Shown: positions 6,984-14,930 of the stretch, piece by piece
Layout of the letters: each line of letters begins with the position of its first letter
Position numbering within the stretch: the first letter of the stretch is position 1
From: Halovenus carboxidivorans
GTDB lineage: Archaea > Halobacteriota > Halobacteria > Halobacteriales > Haloarculaceae
Assembly (NCBI RefSeq): GCF_009831575.1
Contig: NZ_WUUT01000001.1
Location: forward strand, 333,345 to 397,344
Direction of reading: 5' to 3'
DNA: 64,000 nt
Translations under genes and position numbers: made by a program
Notes under the pieces: generated by a model
The model's input: only the letters and a program-made list of their open reading frames with translations
Database searches by the model: none
What the model was told of the DNA's origin: nothing

Positions 6984-8954
6984 ATGGGACAGACACTAAC
7001 GGAAAAGATCCTCGATGACCACCTCACGGAGGGCGAACTCGAACCCGGTGAGGAGATCGGCATCGAGATCGATCAGGTCCTGACACAGGACACGACCGGT
7101 ACGCTCGTTTGGCTGCAGTTCGAGGCGCTCGGCCTCGACGAGGTCCAGACCGAGCTTGCCGCACAGTACTGCGATCACCAGACCTATCAGTTCGACTTTA
7201 AGAATACGGACGATCACCGCTTCCTGCGATCTGCGGCCGGTACCTTCGGCGCGTACTTCTCGCGACCCGGTAACGGTATCTGTCACAACGTCCACCGGGA
7301 GAACTTCGCCGCGCCCGGCAAGACGCTGCTGGGCTCGGACTCCCACACGCCGACTCCGGGCGGGCTCGGTCAGCTCGCCATCGGATCGGGGGGACTCGAC
7401 GTCGCCGTCGCGATGGGTGGGGGCTCGTACTACATCGAGATGCCCGAGATCACCGAGGTTCGACTCGAAGGCGAACTGCCCGAGTGGGCGACCGCCAAGG
7501 ACGTCATCCTCGAGATGCTGCGTCGCCTCTCCGTCAAGGGCGGCGTCGGCAAGATCTTCGAGTACACCGGTCCGGGCGTCGAGACGCTGTCGGCGCCGGA
7601 GCGGATGACGATCACTAACATGGGTACCGAACTCGGTGCCACCTCGTCGATCTTCCCGACCGACGAGCGCACCGAGGAGTACCTCGAGAAGGTCGGCCGT
7701 GCCGACGAGTACAGAGAGCTGCAGCCCGACGACGACGCCGAGTACCACGACTCGATCACCATCGACCTCAGCGACCTCGAACCGCTGATCGCGCAGCCGT
7801 CGATGCCGGACAACGTCGTTCCGGTCAGTGAGGCCGCGGGCACGGACGTCGAGCAGGTCATCGTCGGTTCCTGTACCAACGGTGGCTACGTCGACATCCT
7901 CCCGGCCGCGAAGATGCTCGAAGGCCGCTCCGTCGACCTCTCGACGGAGATGATCGTCGCGCCCGGTTCCAAGAAGTCCAGCGAGATGCTGGCCCGACAG
8001 GGCTGGACCGCCGAGATGATGGCCGCCGGTGTCAACTTCTCCGAGGCGACGTGTGGTGCCTGTATCGGCATCGGCCACGTCCCCGGTTCGGACTCGGTCT
8101 CGCTGCGTACCTTCAACCGGAACTTCGAGGGTCGCTCGGGAATCGAGGACGACAACGTCTACCTCTGCTCGCCGGAAGTGGCGACCGCGGCCGCGATCAA
8201 GGGCGAAATCGTCGATCCGCGCGACCTCGCGGACGAACTCGGCGACCTCGAAGCGCCCGGGCTGGAACTGCCCGAGGCCTACGAGGGCGCGGAGAACGAC
8301 ATCATCGAGCCCGACGAGGCCGTCGACGACGAACTCATCAAGGGGCCGAACATCGGCGACGTGCCGCTGAAAGACCCCCTCGACGCCCACCTCGAAGGCG
8401 AGACGCTGCTGAAGATGGACGACAACATCACGACCGACCACATCATCCCTGCGACCCAGGACATCCTGATGTACCGGTCGAACATCCCGAAACTCTCCGA
8501 GTTCACGCTCTCGCGAGTGGACGACACCTTCGCGGAGCGTGCCCTCGAGAGCGACGGCGGCTTCCTCGTCGCCGGCGAGAACTACGGCCAGGGCTCCTCG
8601 CGTGAGCACGCGGCGCTCTGTCCGATGTATCTCGGCGTCGAGGGCGTCCTCGCACAGAGCTTCGCACGGATCCACCGCGCGAACCTCTTCAACTTCGGGC
8701 TCCTGCCACTGGAGATCGACGAGGACACCTACGAGCAGATCGAGCAGGGCGACAACATCGAGATCGTCGACGACGTCGCCGAGGCCGTCCGCTCGGGCCA
8801 GGAGGAGTTCACCATCCGCGTCAACGACGACTGGGAGGCGACGGGCATCCTCGAAGCCTCCGACCGTGAGCGAGACATCCTCGCCGCCGGTGGGAAACTC
8901 TCCTACGTCAAACAGCAGCACGACGACGGCGCCTCGGCGCCCGCAGACGACTAA
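6984..8954 (+). CDS. acn: Aconitate hydratase (aconitase)
   Basis: 656-residue TCA-cycle enzyme interconverting citrate and isocitrate with a [4Fe-4S] cluster. The large domain shows SDSHTPTPGGLG (about residue 118) and the three cluster cysteines in VGSCTNGG (Cys297) and ATCGACIG (Cys357, Cys360); the C-terminal swivel domain shows GENYGQGSSREHAA with the catalytic Ser/Arg loop. Start chosen at ATG 6984 (MGQTLTEKILDDHL) rather than the upstream ATG 6954, which would sit inside the TATA-like region (GATTTATGCG about 6948). A T6 run follows the stop. The long open frame on the opposite strand is a codon-bias shadow. Confidence 0.97.
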   Translation: MGQTLTEKILDDHLTEGELEPGEEIGIEIDQVLTQDTTGTLVWLQFEALGLDEVQTELAAQYCDHQTYQFDFKNTDDHRFLRSAAGTFGAYFSRPGNGICHNVHRENFAAPGKTLLGSDSHTPTPGGLGQLAIGSGGLDVAVAMGGGSYYIEMPEITEVRLEGELPEWATAKDVILEMLRRLSVKGGVGKIFEYTGPGVETLSAPERMTITNMGTELGATSSIFPTDERTEEYLEKVGRADEYRELQPDDDAEYHDSITIDLSDLEPLIAQPSMPDNVVPVSEAAGTDVEQVIVGSCTNGGYVDILPAAKMLEGRSVDLSTEMIVAPGSKKSSEMLARQGWTAEMMAAGVNFSEATCGACIGIGHVPGSDSVSLRTFNRNFEGRSGIEDDNVYLCSPEVATAAAIKGEIVDPRDLADELGDLEAPGLELPEAYEGAENDIIEPDEAVDDELIKGPNIGDVPLKDPLDAHLEGETLLKMDDNITTDHIIPATQDILMYRSNIPKLSEFTLSRVDDTFAERALESDGGFLVAGENYGQGSSREHAALCPMYLGVEGVLAQSFARIHRANLFNFGLLPLEIDEDTYEQIEQGDNIEIVDDVAEAVRSGQEEFTIRVNDDWEATGILEASDRERDILAAGGKLSYVKQQHDDGASAPADD

Positions 8955-8973
8955 CTCGCTACCGGATTCGCTC

Positions 8974-8979
8974 TTTTTT
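8974..8979 (+). terminator. T-run terminator after aconitase
   Basis: Six consecutive T residues 20 bases after the aconitase stop, in an otherwise GC-rich setting; archaeal transcription commonly ends at such tracts. Confidence 0.55.
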
Positions 8980-9004
8980 GCCCGTACTGGTTCGCCGGTG
9001 AGGC

Positions 9005-9790
9005 TCAACTCCGCATCGAACCGCCGTCGACCGGCACGGCGGCACCGGTGACGTAGCTCGCACGCTCGCTAGAGAGGAAGGCGACCACGTCGCCGAGTTC
9101 GCCCGGTTCGCCGATCCGGTCCAGCGGCACGTCCGCGGCCCAGTCCTCGTAGCCGGCCTCGTAGTCCTCGAACTCGCCGCGTTCGACCGCCGCCTCGATC
9201 AGGTTCTCGATCCGGCTGGTCTCGTGTGCGCCCGGCAGGACGGCGTTGACCCGCACCTCGGGTGCGAACTCCCGCGAGAGCGTCTTGACGAGGCCGATCA
9301 CCGCCCGCCGGACGGAGTTCGAGAGCACGAGGCCGTCGATGACCTCCCGCACCGACCGCGAGGTGATCGCGACGGCCGTGCCCGCGTCACTTTCTTCGAG
9401 ATACGGACGGCTCTCCCGGAGCGTCCAGACGGCGCTCATCACGAGCAGGTCGTAGGCGTCGTACCAGTCGTCGTCGTCCATCGAGGAGAACGGCCCGCTC
9501 GGCGGACCGCCGGCACTGGTGACGACGTGATCGATCCCGCCGAGTTCCTCGGCAGTCTCTTCGACGAACGCGCTGACGTGATCCGGGTCGGTGATGTCCG
9601 CCTCGACGGCGAGTACGTCGCCGTCACCCGCTTCCCGGAGTTGCCGTTCGGCAGTTTCGAGGTTGGCCGTCGTTCGACCGCAGACCGCCACATCCGCTCC
9701 TTCGGCCGCCAGCGCCGTCGCGCTCGCGAGGCCGAGACCGCTGCTTGCTGCCGTGCACAGTGCCGTGTTACCGTCGATCCCGAGATCCAT
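9005..9790 (-). CDS. SDR family oxidoreductase lacking the canonical catalytic tyrosine
   Basis: 261 residues with a Rossmann fold: TAASSGLGLA replaces the usual TGxxxGxG nucleotide loop, VCGRT follows strand 2, and the C-terminal YVTGAAVPVDGG is typical. At the active site the usual YxxxK is replaced by LVLSNSVRRAVIGLVKTL, so the Tyr is missing and an Asn/Arg pair sits there. This variant group of SDRs (often annotated as 3-oxoacyl-ACP reductase-like) is known; catalytic activity is uncertain. Divergent from the nucleotidyltransferase with a 103-base gap. Convergent to aconitase. Confidence 0.88.
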   Translation of the reverse strand: MDLGIDGNTALCTAASSGLGLASATALAAEGADVAVCGRTTANLETAERQLREAGDGDVLAVEADITDPDHVSAFVEETAEELGGIDHVVTSAGGPPSGPFSSMDDDDWYDAYDLLVMSAVWTLRESRPYLEESDAGTAVAITSRSVREVIDGLVLSNSVRRAVIGLVKTLSREFAPEVRVNAVLPGAHETSRIENLIEAAVERGEFEDYEAGYEDWAADVPLDRIGEPGELGDVVAFLSSERASYVTGAAVPVDGGSMRS

Positions 9791-9893
9791 ATCCGGAGTG
9801 TCGGCCGACGGCCACTAAGCCCTGTCTCTCCCGGCGACAAGTTCGGCTCCCCGAACAGAAACGCATATACGCGCCGGATAGCAGGATGAGAGT

Positions 9894-10853
9894 ATGGAGG
9901 CAGTCGTGCTTGCCGGCGGGTACGCGACGCGATTGTGGCCGATCACCCGCCACCGCCCGAAGATGTTGCTCCCTGTCGGTGAGCGGACGGTCATCGATCG
10001 CATTCTCGCGGAACTGGAAGACGACGACCGGATCGAGACCGTCTATCTCAGCACAAACGAGCGGTTCGCGGACACCTTCGCGGACCACCTCGCGGACTCC
10101 CCCTTCGAGAAACCTCAACTCAGCGTCGAGGAGACCACCGAAGAAGACGAGAAGTTCGGCGTTATCGGTGCACTCGCCCAGCTCGTCGACCGCGAGGGCA
10201 TCGCCGGAGAGGATCTCCTGGTCGTCGCGGGCGACAATCTCATCAGTTTCGATATCTCCGCGTTTCTCGATTTCTTCGCCGAGGAGCGAACGCCGACGCT
10301 GGCGGCCTACGATGTCGGGACGCCCGCCGACGCCAGCGAGTACGGCGTGATCGACCTCGACGGCGACCGGGTCCAGTCCTTCGAGGAGAAACCCGACGAG
10401 CCGCCCAGTTCGCTCGTCTCGATCGCCTGTTACGCGTTCCCGGGCGAGGACGTTCGCTTCGAGGAGTACCTGGCGGGAGACAACAACCCCGACGAACCGG
10501 GCTGGTTCATCCAGTGGCTCCAGAGCCGTCGGCCGGTTCGGGCGTTCACCTTCGACGGCGCGTGGTTCGACATCGGCACGCCGGAGGGGTATCTCGACGC
10601 CGTCGCGTGGGCGCTGGACGGCGAGAACGTCATCGACCCCGGCGCGACCGTCGAAAACACCGAACTCGGGACGAACGTCCACATCATGGACGGCGCACGG
10701 GTCTCCGACTCCTCGCTCGATCGGACGCTCGTCTTCCCGGACGCAGTCATCTCCGAATCGGCGTTCCGGGAGTCGATCATCGACTGCGAGGCGGAGGTCA
10801 ACGGCCTGGACCTCGCCGGTGCGTTGATCGGCGCCCACAGCGAACTGCCCTGA
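9894..10853 (+). CDS. Sugar-phosphate nucleotidyltransferase
   Basis: 319 residues. The N-terminus MEAVVLAGGYATRLWPITRHRPKM carries the GGxxTRLxP...PKxxLP signature of glucose-1-phosphate thymidylyl/uridylyl- or mannose-1-phosphate guanylyltransferases; DLLVVAGDNLISFDI contains the metal-binding Asp, and FEEKP is the conserved product-binding motif. The C-terminal about 60 residues (ENVIDPGATVENTELGTNVHIMDGARV) begin a left-handed beta-helix-like tail, short. It acts in the cytoplasm to make NDP-sugars for glycoconjugates. Which NTP and sugar are used cannot be read off. Start ATG 9894 follows AACGCATATACGCG (TATA-like about 9863-9875). Confidence 0.9.
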   Translation: MEAVVLAGGYATRLWPITRHRPKMLLPVGERTVIDRILAELEDDDRIETVYLSTNERFADTFADHLADSPFEKPQLSVEETTEEDEKFGVIGALAQLVDREGIAGEDLLVVAGDNLISFDISAFLDFFAEERTPTLAAYDVGTPADASEYGVIDLDGDRVQSFEEKPDEPPSSLVSIACYAFPGEDVRFEEYLAGDNNPDEPGWFIQWLQSRRPVRAFTFDGAWFDIGTPEGYLDAVAWALDGENVIDPGATVENTELGTNVHIMDGARVSDSSLDRTLVFPDAVISESAFRESIIDCEAEVNGLDLAGALIGAHSELP

Positions 10854-10898
10854 AACGCAGTGCTTTACTCGCTCGGCGCTGTCTACAGCATCACCGCG

Positions 10899-11135
10899 AT
10901 GGATCTCAATCAGGACATCTTCGTTCGACTGCTGCTCGGCGCGTTCGGATTGACGCTGTTGGCGTTTTTCATCCGCGGGCTGAGCCTCGCCTTCGCCGGT
11001 GCCAACACTGCCGCAACGCTGTCGACGCCCGTGTTCATTCTCGCGATCCTGTGCGCCTTCGCCGGATTCGTCCTCGCGGTGGTCGTCAAGGCGCAGTCAC
11101 TGATCGGCGGGGAGTCCACTCAGTCGACCAGATAA
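10899..11135 (+). CDS. Small two-helix membrane protein
   Basis: 78 residues from ATG 10899 ([17 protein letters not shown]). Two predicted transmembrane helices: about residues 8-32 ([20 protein letters not shown]) and about 40-65 ([19 protein letters not shown]). A GTG at 10860 would lengthen it but lies upstream of a TATA-like TTTACTC. I do not recognise the family. Its 3' end overlaps the convergent tsr3 gene by 16 bases. Confidence 0.6.
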   Translation: MDLNQDIFVRLLLGAFGLTLLAFFIRGLSLAFAGANTAATLSTPVFILAILCAFAGFVLAVVVKAQSLIGGESTQSTR

Positions 11136-11611
11136 TCGTCCTGCACGTCGAGCACCTCCGCCGAGTCCGCACAGTCGGCGTACCGCCGCAGCGGTTCGGC
11201 GTTGAGATCGAGAAACGTCTCGCCCCACCGAAACTTCGAGAGGATCTCCTCCGCCTGCGCGGATTCGCCGAGAATCCACAGCGCGCCCGCGAAGGCCTCG
11301 ACAGTGTTCAACTGGAAGGGCGTGCCGTAGTTGACCGGGTTCCCCGCCACGAGGAAGGGCAGCGACCGCTGCGGGCCGTCGAGATCGAACGCCTCCTCCT
11401 GTGCCGTCTCCCAGGAGCAGTCCAGCGCGATCAGCCGCTCGGCGTCCGCGTCGGCCGGCGACAGCGCCCGCTCGGCGAAGGGGTTGAGGACGATCCCCGG
11501 CGGCGTCGCCGGCGTCGACCGATGCAGTTCCGCGAGACCGAAGCGGGCGAGCTTTCGGGCCGTACACTTCTCGGGGTCGTCGTCGCCCTCGTATCGGACG
11601 TGTAACTCCAC
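11120..11611 (-). CDS. tsr3: Tsr3 / DUF367 rRNA aminocarboxypropyltransferase
   Basis: 163 residues from a GTG at 11611 ([21 protein letters not shown]). Tsr3 transfers an aminocarboxypropyl group from S-adenosylmethionine to the small-subunit rRNA (the acp modification near the P site). Family hallmarks seen: [16 protein letters not shown] at the N-terminus, [10 protein letters not shown] in the RLI-like core, [15 protein letters not shown], and [15 protein letters not shown]. Alternative GTG at 11659 would add 16 residues and overlap the upstream membrane-protein gene, so I prefer 11611. No ribosome-binding site is evident. Family identification is firm; the exact start is not. Confidence 0.88.
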   Translation of the reverse strand: MELHVRYEGDDDPEKCTARKLARFGLAELHRSTPATPPGIVLNPFAERALSPADADAERLIALDCSWETAQEEAFDLDGPQRSLPFLVAGNPVNYGTPFQLNTVEAFAGALWILGESAQAEEILSKFRWGETFLDLNAEPLRRYADCADSAEVLDVQDDYLVD

Positions 11612-11655
11612 ACGCTCGTTACCGACTGCCCGGGCAAAAACCGCTCGCTCGACGG

Positions 11656-11970
11656 TCACTCGCCGTTCTCCGACTCGACCCGGTCTAACAGATACAGATC
11701 GAGCAGCGACAGCAGCATGATCGAGCCGGGAAACGCCACGTTCATCGCCGAGAGCTCGCCGTTGAGCACGCTCGTCACGAACGGTTCGGAGGCGCTGACC
11801 GTGTACGTACTCAAAACGAGCGTGCAGACGAACAGCACCACCCACGCCAGTCCCCGACGGAACCGACGCCTGTAGAGGTGGCCGAACCCGGCCACTAGGA
11901 GCGTCAACCCCACAGCCACCGCCATGTGGAACTCGGTAACCGGGAGTCCCGTCTCTCTCTGTGTTTCCAT
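11656..11970 (-). CDS. Small integral membrane protein
   Basis: 104 residues with three or four hydrophobic helices: about 12-30 ([18 protein letters not shown]), 38-58 ([19 protein letters not shown]) and 78-97 ([18 protein letters not shown]). The [14 protein letters not shown] loop resembles TM2-like small membrane proteins. ATG at 11970 lies about 40 bases after a CTTAAATA element (12009-12016). Function unknown. It ends just upstream of tsr3 on the same strand. Confidence 0.68.
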   Translation of the reverse strand: METQRETGLPVTEFHMAVAVGLTLLVAGFGHLYRRRFRRGLAWVVLFVCTLVLSTYTVSASEPFVTSVLNGELSAMNVAFPGSIMLLSLLDLYLLDRVESENGE

Positions 11971-12040
11971 ATCCGCGAAAGTTGTGCGTATGTTTGATTG
12001 CGCTCCGTATTTAAGTTCTTGGGCTCATTCTGTCGGTTGT

Positions 12041-12062
12041 CTGTCAGACCGGGGTCTGACAG
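12041..12062 (-). terminator. Perfect 10-bp hairpin after the peroxiredoxin/NTF2 operon
   Basis: Arms 12041-12050 (CTGTCAGACC) and 12053-12062 (GGTCTGACAG) are fully complementary with a two-base centre. It lies 15 bases beyond the NTF2-like stop codon on the minus strand and before the next promoter, so terminator or RNA-stabilising role is likely; a protein-binding palindrome is the alternative. Confidence 0.6.
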
Positions 12063-12076
12063 CCGGTGCCGGCCGT

Positions 12077-12427
12077 TCAGTCGGTGTAGGTTTCGATCCG
12101 TTCGATCCGTTCGTCTGACAGAGTGAACAGATCGACGAACCCGGTGATCGTCTCCCCGTCGGCGACGAGTCGTCCCCTCACCGCGAGGTCGCTCCCGTCT
12201 GTCGCCCGATAGATCCGCTCGATTGGATGGGTGGTCTCCGTCATCGGGCGACCGTCGCGCATGAACGACAGGAACTCGTCCCTCCCGGTCAGCGTCATCT
12301 CCGGTCGCTCGTGGACGAACTCCTCCGATAAGATCCCCGCCAACTGGTCGTAGTTCTGACTGTCCAGGCTCTCGTAGTAGGTCCGTACGAGTGCCTCGCC
12401 GTCGGTCGTCTGTGGGTGCTCAGTCAT
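12077..12427 (-). CDS. NTF2-like (SnoaL-type) protein
   Basis: 116 residues of the cone-shaped NTF2/SnoaL fold: an N-terminal helix with VRTYYESLDSQNYDQLAGIL, then EEFVHERPEMTLTGRDEFLSFM, and C-terminal strands SDLAVRGRLVADGETITGFVDLFTLSDERIERIETY. Such proteins may be enzymes or ligand-binding partners; no catalytic set is recognisable. The ATG (12427) overlaps the stop of the peroxiredoxin gene (ATGA), so the pair is translationally coupled and a redox-related role is a guess from context. Confidence 0.82.
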   Translation of the reverse strand: MTEHPQTTDGEALVRTYYESLDSQNYDQLAGILSEEFVHERPEMTLTGRDEFLSFMRDGRPMTETTHPIERIYRATDGSDLAVRGRLVADGETITGFVDLFTLSDERIERIETYTD

Positions 12428-13701
12428 AGTGAATCCGGAACTCCGTGGTCTCCGGTGTCGTCGCTCTGTTGTTCGTCCTCCTGATCCTCCGCTGTCGGGT
12501 CTGTCAGTTCGAGATCGACGTCGTCATCGGCATCCCCGGTCGCGGTGCCCGCTTCGGGTTCGTCCGGGATCTCCTGCTCCGGCTCGGGGTCGGACAGGTC
12601 CGCCGCTTCGGTCTGTTCTTCGAGTTCGGCCGTGATCTCTTCGAGTTCCTCGTCGTCGATCTCTGCGCCGGCCCCCTCGTCCTGCCGGTCGCCGGCAGCC
12701 CCCCCGTCGACGGTCTCCTCCCGGCTATCTGTGCCGAGTCGGTCGTCGATGTCGGCGTCGAGCGTCGCCGCCGGTCCGTCAGTCTCGGCCAGGTGGACGG
12801 GGCGCTCGTCGTCCTGTTCGGCGGGGTCGTCTTCGGGCGGCATCTCGTCGGGATCCGGCGGCTCGTGGAGGTCTCGCGCCGTTTCGAGCGGGGCTTCCGC
12901 GTCGCCGCGGAGGGAGTCTCCCCTCGCGCCCTCTCCGCTGGCGAACGCGCTCGCGGAATCAGCGAGCCAGTCGGCGGCCCGCCACAGGGCCTCGGCTTTC
13001 TCCTCCGCGCGCTCGAAATACGTCCGTGTCTCCGCGCTCCCGGCGAACCGGACCGCCGTATTGAACTCCTCGCCCGCCTCGTCGAACTCCTCTGCGGCCT
13101 GTGTGAAATCCGTCTGGGCCATCATCCACTCGTGGTCCTCGTAGGCGTTCATGGCGCTGGTAAACGCCCGCCGACCCTCCATGTAGTGGGCGTGTCCGAC
13201 CCGGTACCGCGACTGGGCGGTTTCACTGTCGCCGATGTCCTCGACGGCCTCTCGTAGTTTCTCGGCCGCCGGCACGTCTTCCGGGTGCGCCCCGGCCCAG
13301 GTGTACTGGACCGTCCCGGCGTGATCGACGACGATCACCGCTCGGGTCGCGAGATAGCCCGCCCGGTCGTCTTCGACCGCGACGCCGTAGGCGTCCGCGA
13401 CAGTCCCGCGACTGTCCGACAGAAGCGGCATGTGGAGGTCGTACTCCTCGGCGAAGGCCCGGTGGCTGTAGACGCTGTCACCGGATATGGCGAGCACCTG
13501 CACGTCTTTCTGCATCGTGAACAGATCGAGCGCGTCGAGTCCGGTCTCGCCCCCCGAGCAGGCGGGGTTGAAATCGCCGGGGTAAAACGCCAGGATGACG
13601 ACCTTCTCGCCGAGGATCCCGTCGAGATCGAGATCGACGATCTCGCCGTCTCTGACCCCCGGTAACGTAAACGACGGCGCCTCGTCGCCCGATTCGATCA
13701 T
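12424..13701 (-). CDS. Peroxiredoxin-domain protein with long acidic C-terminal extension
   Basis: 425 residues, more than twice a normal peroxiredoxin. Residues about 1-150 are an AhpC/TSA thioredoxin fold (APSFTLPG, ILAFYPGDFNPACSGGETG with the candidate peroxidatic Cys in the NPACSG loop, VLAISGDSVYSH, LLSDSRGTVADAYGV). Residues about 160-255 are helical with HYMEGRRAFTSAMNAYEDHE and alanine/glutamate repeats, and residues about 265-425 are extremely acidic and probably disordered. Its own promoter (TATTAAG at 13727-13733) is about 28 bases from the ATG. The extension is unusual and of unknown use; fusion or lineage expansion is possible. Confidence 0.87.
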   Translation of the reverse strand: MIESGDEAPSFTLPGVRDGEIVDLDLDGILGEKVVILAFYPGDFNPACSGGETGLDALDLFTMQKDVQVLAISGDSVYSHRAFAEEYDLHMPLLSDSRGTVADAYGVAVEDDRAGYLATRAVIVVDHAGTVQYTWAGAHPEDVPAAEKLREAVEDIGDSETAQSRYRVGHAHYMEGRRAFTSAMNAYEDHEWMMAQTDFTQAAEEFDEAGEEFNTAVRFAGSAETRTYFERAEEKAEALWRAADWLADSASAFASGEGARGDSLRGDAEAPLETARDLHEPPDPDEMPPEDDPAEQDDERPVHLAETDGPAATLDADIDDRLGTDSREETVDGGAAGDRQDEGAGAEIDDEELEEITAELEEQTEAADLSDPEPEQEIPDEPEAGTATGDADDDVDLELTDPTAEDQEDEQQSDDTGDHGVPDSL

Positions 13702-13726
13702 TACCTCTCTCTTTCCCGGTATTCGT

Positions 13727-13733
13727 ACTTAAT
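13727..13733 (-). promoter_or_regulatory. TATA-like element of the peroxiredoxin operon
   Basis: Minus-strand TATTAAG about 28 bases upstream of the ATG at 13701; consistent with a leaderless or near-leaderless transcript. It lies immediately after the distal arm (13737-13746) of the inverted repeat described for the candidate RNA. Confidence 0.55.
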
Positions 13734-13773
13734 ACTGTGCCCGCGGCTACCGAGTGTGAAAACGGAAAGGAAA

Positions 13774-13856
13774 GCGCCCGCGGGAAAAAACCGCGGGCAC
13801 TTGCCGCCCTGAATTGGTCCCCGCTGACGCTTCGGCCCTCCAGACGAAGCGTCATG
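13774..13856 (-). ncRNA. Candidate structured small RNA upstream of the peroxiredoxin operon
   Basis: On the minus strand a TATA-like TTTAATA (13877-13883) is followed about 26 bases later by a perfect 10-bp hairpin (arms 13845-13854 and 13825-13834, 10-base loop), a 24-base linker, then a GC hairpin (arms 13791-13798 and 13776-13783 with a T6 loop) and a pyrimidine-rich tail. No open reading frame explains it, and the peroxiredoxin has its own promoter downstream. The promoter distance, the two strong hairpins and the tail together look like a small RNA gene of roughly 80 nt. It could instead be the 3' untranslated region of the 48-residue gene upstream. No Rfam family is recognised. Confidence 0.45.
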
Positions 13857-13908
13857 TGAAACAATCAGAGGCAGAGTATTAAATGTAATGGCTGCGGGTC
13901 GCTTTGCG

Positions 13909-14055
13909 TCACATGTGCTCCTCTTCGAGCACCCAGCCGATTGCCCGCTTGTAGTAGGTGAACATCTGTCTCACACCTTCGTGGTCCATGTCTTCGGATT
14001 CGAGCTGCTCGGTGAGAAACTCGTACTGCTCGCGGATTTCCTCTTCGTCACGCAT
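13909..14055 (-). CDS. Very small conserved-looking haloarchaeal protein
   Basis: 48 residues from ATG 14055 (MRDEEEIREQYEFLTEQL) to VLEEEHM. Acidic, helical, soluble. It is short, but its composition is haloarchaeal, it ends in a sensible place and small proteins like this (with REQYEFL.. and a YYKRAIGWVL motif) recur in haloarchaeal genomes to my memory. The frame continues upstream but that part is not of coding composition. Function unknown. Confidence 0.6.
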   Translation of the reverse strand: MRDEEEIREQYEFLTEQLESEDMDHEGVRQMFTYYKRAIGWVLEEEHM

Positions 14056-14158
14056 ACCCGTATGTACGACCGGACACATCAAAACGTTTCGTTCAACGGA
14101 TGTGTTGGCCCCGCGCCAGGACGGCCGGATATATGCGTCCGGACCCGCAAGCGTGGGT

Positions 14159-14869
14159 ATGAACATCCGCGGCAACCGCAAGTGTACGGCCTGTGGGGCC
14201 CGGTGGTCGTACTACGAGACCGGCGACATCGCCTGTCCGGAGTGTGGGAGCCTCAAAAGCGTCGGGACCGACGAGCGACAGCTACACACCGCCGGGACGG
14301 CCGACCTCGACCTGACGGGAGTCGTCGCAGACATCGATACCGTTTCGACCCGAGAACTCGCAGACAGCGCGGGCGAGGAGGTCGCAAGCTACATCCGGAC
14401 CGTCGGCTTCATCGACGCCGGAACGCTCCAGCCGCTGTCGGAGACCTACGTCGGTGCCTGTGAACTCCGCCGTGTCAGCACGACCCTCGGCCGACTGCTC
14501 GAAATCAGTACGGACGAGGAACTGTACTTTCTCTCCCTGCTCCGTGGTGTCGCCGACGGCGAGCGACCGCCTCCGAGCGAGGTTCCAGAGACGTTCCGCC
14601 CCGAGCGCGGCCTCGCCGCGACGGCCGCCGTCGACGCCTACCTGACCGACCTTCGACGCGTCTACGACGACCGCGAACAGCCAGTCGACCAGGCGCTGTC
14701 CTGGGTCAGCACGCAGAAAAAGCGGATCGAAGCCCTCGACGGCGATGTCGACCCGACGGAGGCCGACCGCCTCGTCAGAACGGTCCAGGATATCGGCCGG
14801 TATCTCCGGACGGAGGACGAATCCGCACTCGCTCGCGCCCTGGACAGCGTCGACACGGAAATTCGTTGA
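14159..14869 (+). CDS. Zinc-ribbon haloarchaeal protein (DUF7117-like)
   Basis: 236 residues from ATG 14159 (MNIRGNRKCTACGARWSYYET). N-terminal zinc ribbon with two CxxC pairs, KCTACGARW and ACPECGSL (residues about 8-31), as in TFIIB- or rpoP-type ribbons. The rest is alpha-helical (residues 50-235) with a Leu/Arg-rich core (LRRVSTTLGRLLEIS, VSTQKKRIEALDGDV). The frame is open further 5' but the TATATG element (about 14129) sits 30 bases before this ATG. Possibly a transcription- or RNA-related adaptor; not demonstrated. Confidence 0.82.
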   Translation: MNIRGNRKCTACGARWSYYETGDIACPECGSLKSVGTDERQLHTAGTADLDLTGVVADIDTVSTRELADSAGEEVASYIRTVGFIDAGTLQPLSETYVGACELRRVSTTLGRLLEISTDEELYFLSLLRGVADGERPPPSEVPETFRPERGLAATAAVDAYLTDLRRVYDDREQPVDQALSWVSTQKKRIEALDGDVDPTEADRLVRTVQDIGRYLRTEDESALARALDSVDTEIR

Positions 14870-14930
14870 TCCGGGGGGCGTGCGCCGTCTCTGTTCTGGC
14901 CGAATGATTAAACACGCTGCCGTTAGAGGT

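Noticed and set aside
6996-9008. 670-codon open frame antisense to aconitase
   Set aside because: Typical shadow of a GC-biased gene: composition full of Arg, Val, Gly and Asp repeats with no motif, while the plus strand encodes a full aconitase.
11097-11567. 156-codon minus-strand frame overlapping tsr3
   Set aside because: Out of frame with tsr3, whose motifs are unambiguous in the other frame.
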